From Lotus japonicus (taxonomy: Eukaryota > Streptophyta > Magnoliopsida > Fabales > Fabaceae), in NCBI RefSeq assembly GCF_012489685.1, contig NC_080041.1, positions 38,429,780 through 38,493,779 of the forward strand: a stretch of DNA of 64,000 bases, in the 5' to 3' direction. The position numbers and the translations under genes were made by a program. This document shows, piece after piece, positions 63,801-64,000 of this stretch. Position 1 is the stretch's first letter, and each line of letters starts with the position of its first letter. Below the pieces are notes generated by a model. The model was not told the DNA's origin. It was given only the letters and a program-made list of their open reading frames with translations, and ran no database searches.

Positions 63801-64000
63801 ATACCAAGCACCTACTCTGTGATCTCCACTTCACAGGCAAACTCAGCTAAGGAACCAGTTGAAGAATCAATTATAACCTACAAGGATCAATAGACAAGTC
63901 ATACACAGTAACAGATGGATATGCTCAGTGCAGTTATATAACAATAAAATGTAAGGGAAAATATAAGCAAAATAATCTACCATTCCCATGCGATGATTGC
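60853..64000 (-). CDS. LON N-terminal (substrate-binding) domain protein, 3' part of gene
   Basis: Nine exons, all open and with GT/AG borders, on the minus strand: 64000-63981 (partial, NHRMGM), 63877-63816 (VIIDSSTGSLAEFACEVEIT), 63692-63656 (CEPLPDGRFYIE), 62704-62655 (SRRRFRIIQSWDQDG), 62557-62488 (YRVAEVEWIQDIMPPEGTRE), 61586-61511 (LQELTSNAAESARSWIARAK), 61304-61225 (NVEVMMPSPRDPERFSFW), 61148-61080 (LATLSNRRPSERLDLLRI), 60912-60853 (RIRRGLIFLRQEEQGCRIQ, stop). GRFYIE, RRFRI and YRVAEVEW are typical of the LON substrate-binding domain; the whole resembles plant ATP-dependent protease La domain proteins (At1g75460 type, from memory). No ATPase or protease domain follows. The 5' end is outside the window. 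A solo LTR sits in one intron. Probably functional and related to the fragments in units 1-3. Confidence 0.78.
63165..63467. repeat. Solo LTR in a LON-gene intron
   Basis: 303 bp with TGATAA…CTATCA ends, resembling the LTRs of gag-only elements I and II in ends and composition ('aaccctaattcc', 'gagagacca'). Flanks GATAG (63160-63164) and AATAG (63468-63472) agree at 4 of 5. No internal element sequence, so it is probably left by LTR-LTR recombination. Confidence 0.68.

Overview
The window looks like nuclear DNA of a eudicot. The signs are spliced genes with GT/AG introns, long AT-rich spacers, an F-box-associated protein family, Ty3/gypsy, Ty1/copia, MULE, hAT and Helitron elements, and tRNA-iMet primer sites. 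A legume is my best guess from overall feel, but nothing here proves it. Elements I can delimit cover about 45 kb of the 64 kb.

Backbone. Under the insertions lies a tandem segmental duplication, with units at about 1980-9564, 9565-37377 and 37378-58433. Each unit holds, all on the minus strand, a decayed kinesin motor exon, fragments of a LON-domain gene, a conserved spacer and one F-box gene. FBX1 (3594-4832) is intact. FBX2 is split by a Tat-type Ty3/gypsy element at 17983-33934 and also carries a nonsense codon and indels. FBX3 is split by a second Ty3/gypsy element at 52696-58292. A well-preserved, apparently functional LON-domain gene (minus strand, 60853 to beyond 64000) sits at the right end and is the likely relative of the fragments.

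Insertions, left to right: a Helitron 3' end holding a nested hAT element (37-1962); several foldback or MULE/hAT MITEs; two opposite-facing gag-only LTR elements 0.25 kb apart (10900-12843 and 13096-15258); the Tat element with an antisense spliced gene for a plant mobile domain (PMD) protein; a 5.7-kb MULE (39891-45623) encoding a PMD/MAIN-like protein and, convergently, a MURA-type transposase; a Ty1/copia element with identical LTRs and an open reading frame with intact motifs (45729-50939); the second Ty3/gypsy element, whose polyprotein is open but whose integrase catalytic Glu reads as Lys; a decayed PMD pseudogene (59407-60430); and a solo LTR inside a LON-gene intron.

Most interesting points: PMD genes occur three times in element or element-like contexts, and the two intact ones share a design of PMD plus acidic tract plus Arg-rich tail. 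The 100-N gap at 25347 is flanked by two nearly identical 1.69-kb copies and is almost certainly an unmerged assembly overlap. Target-site duplications, empty sites in the paralogous units and LTR divergence let much of the insertion order be read directly.
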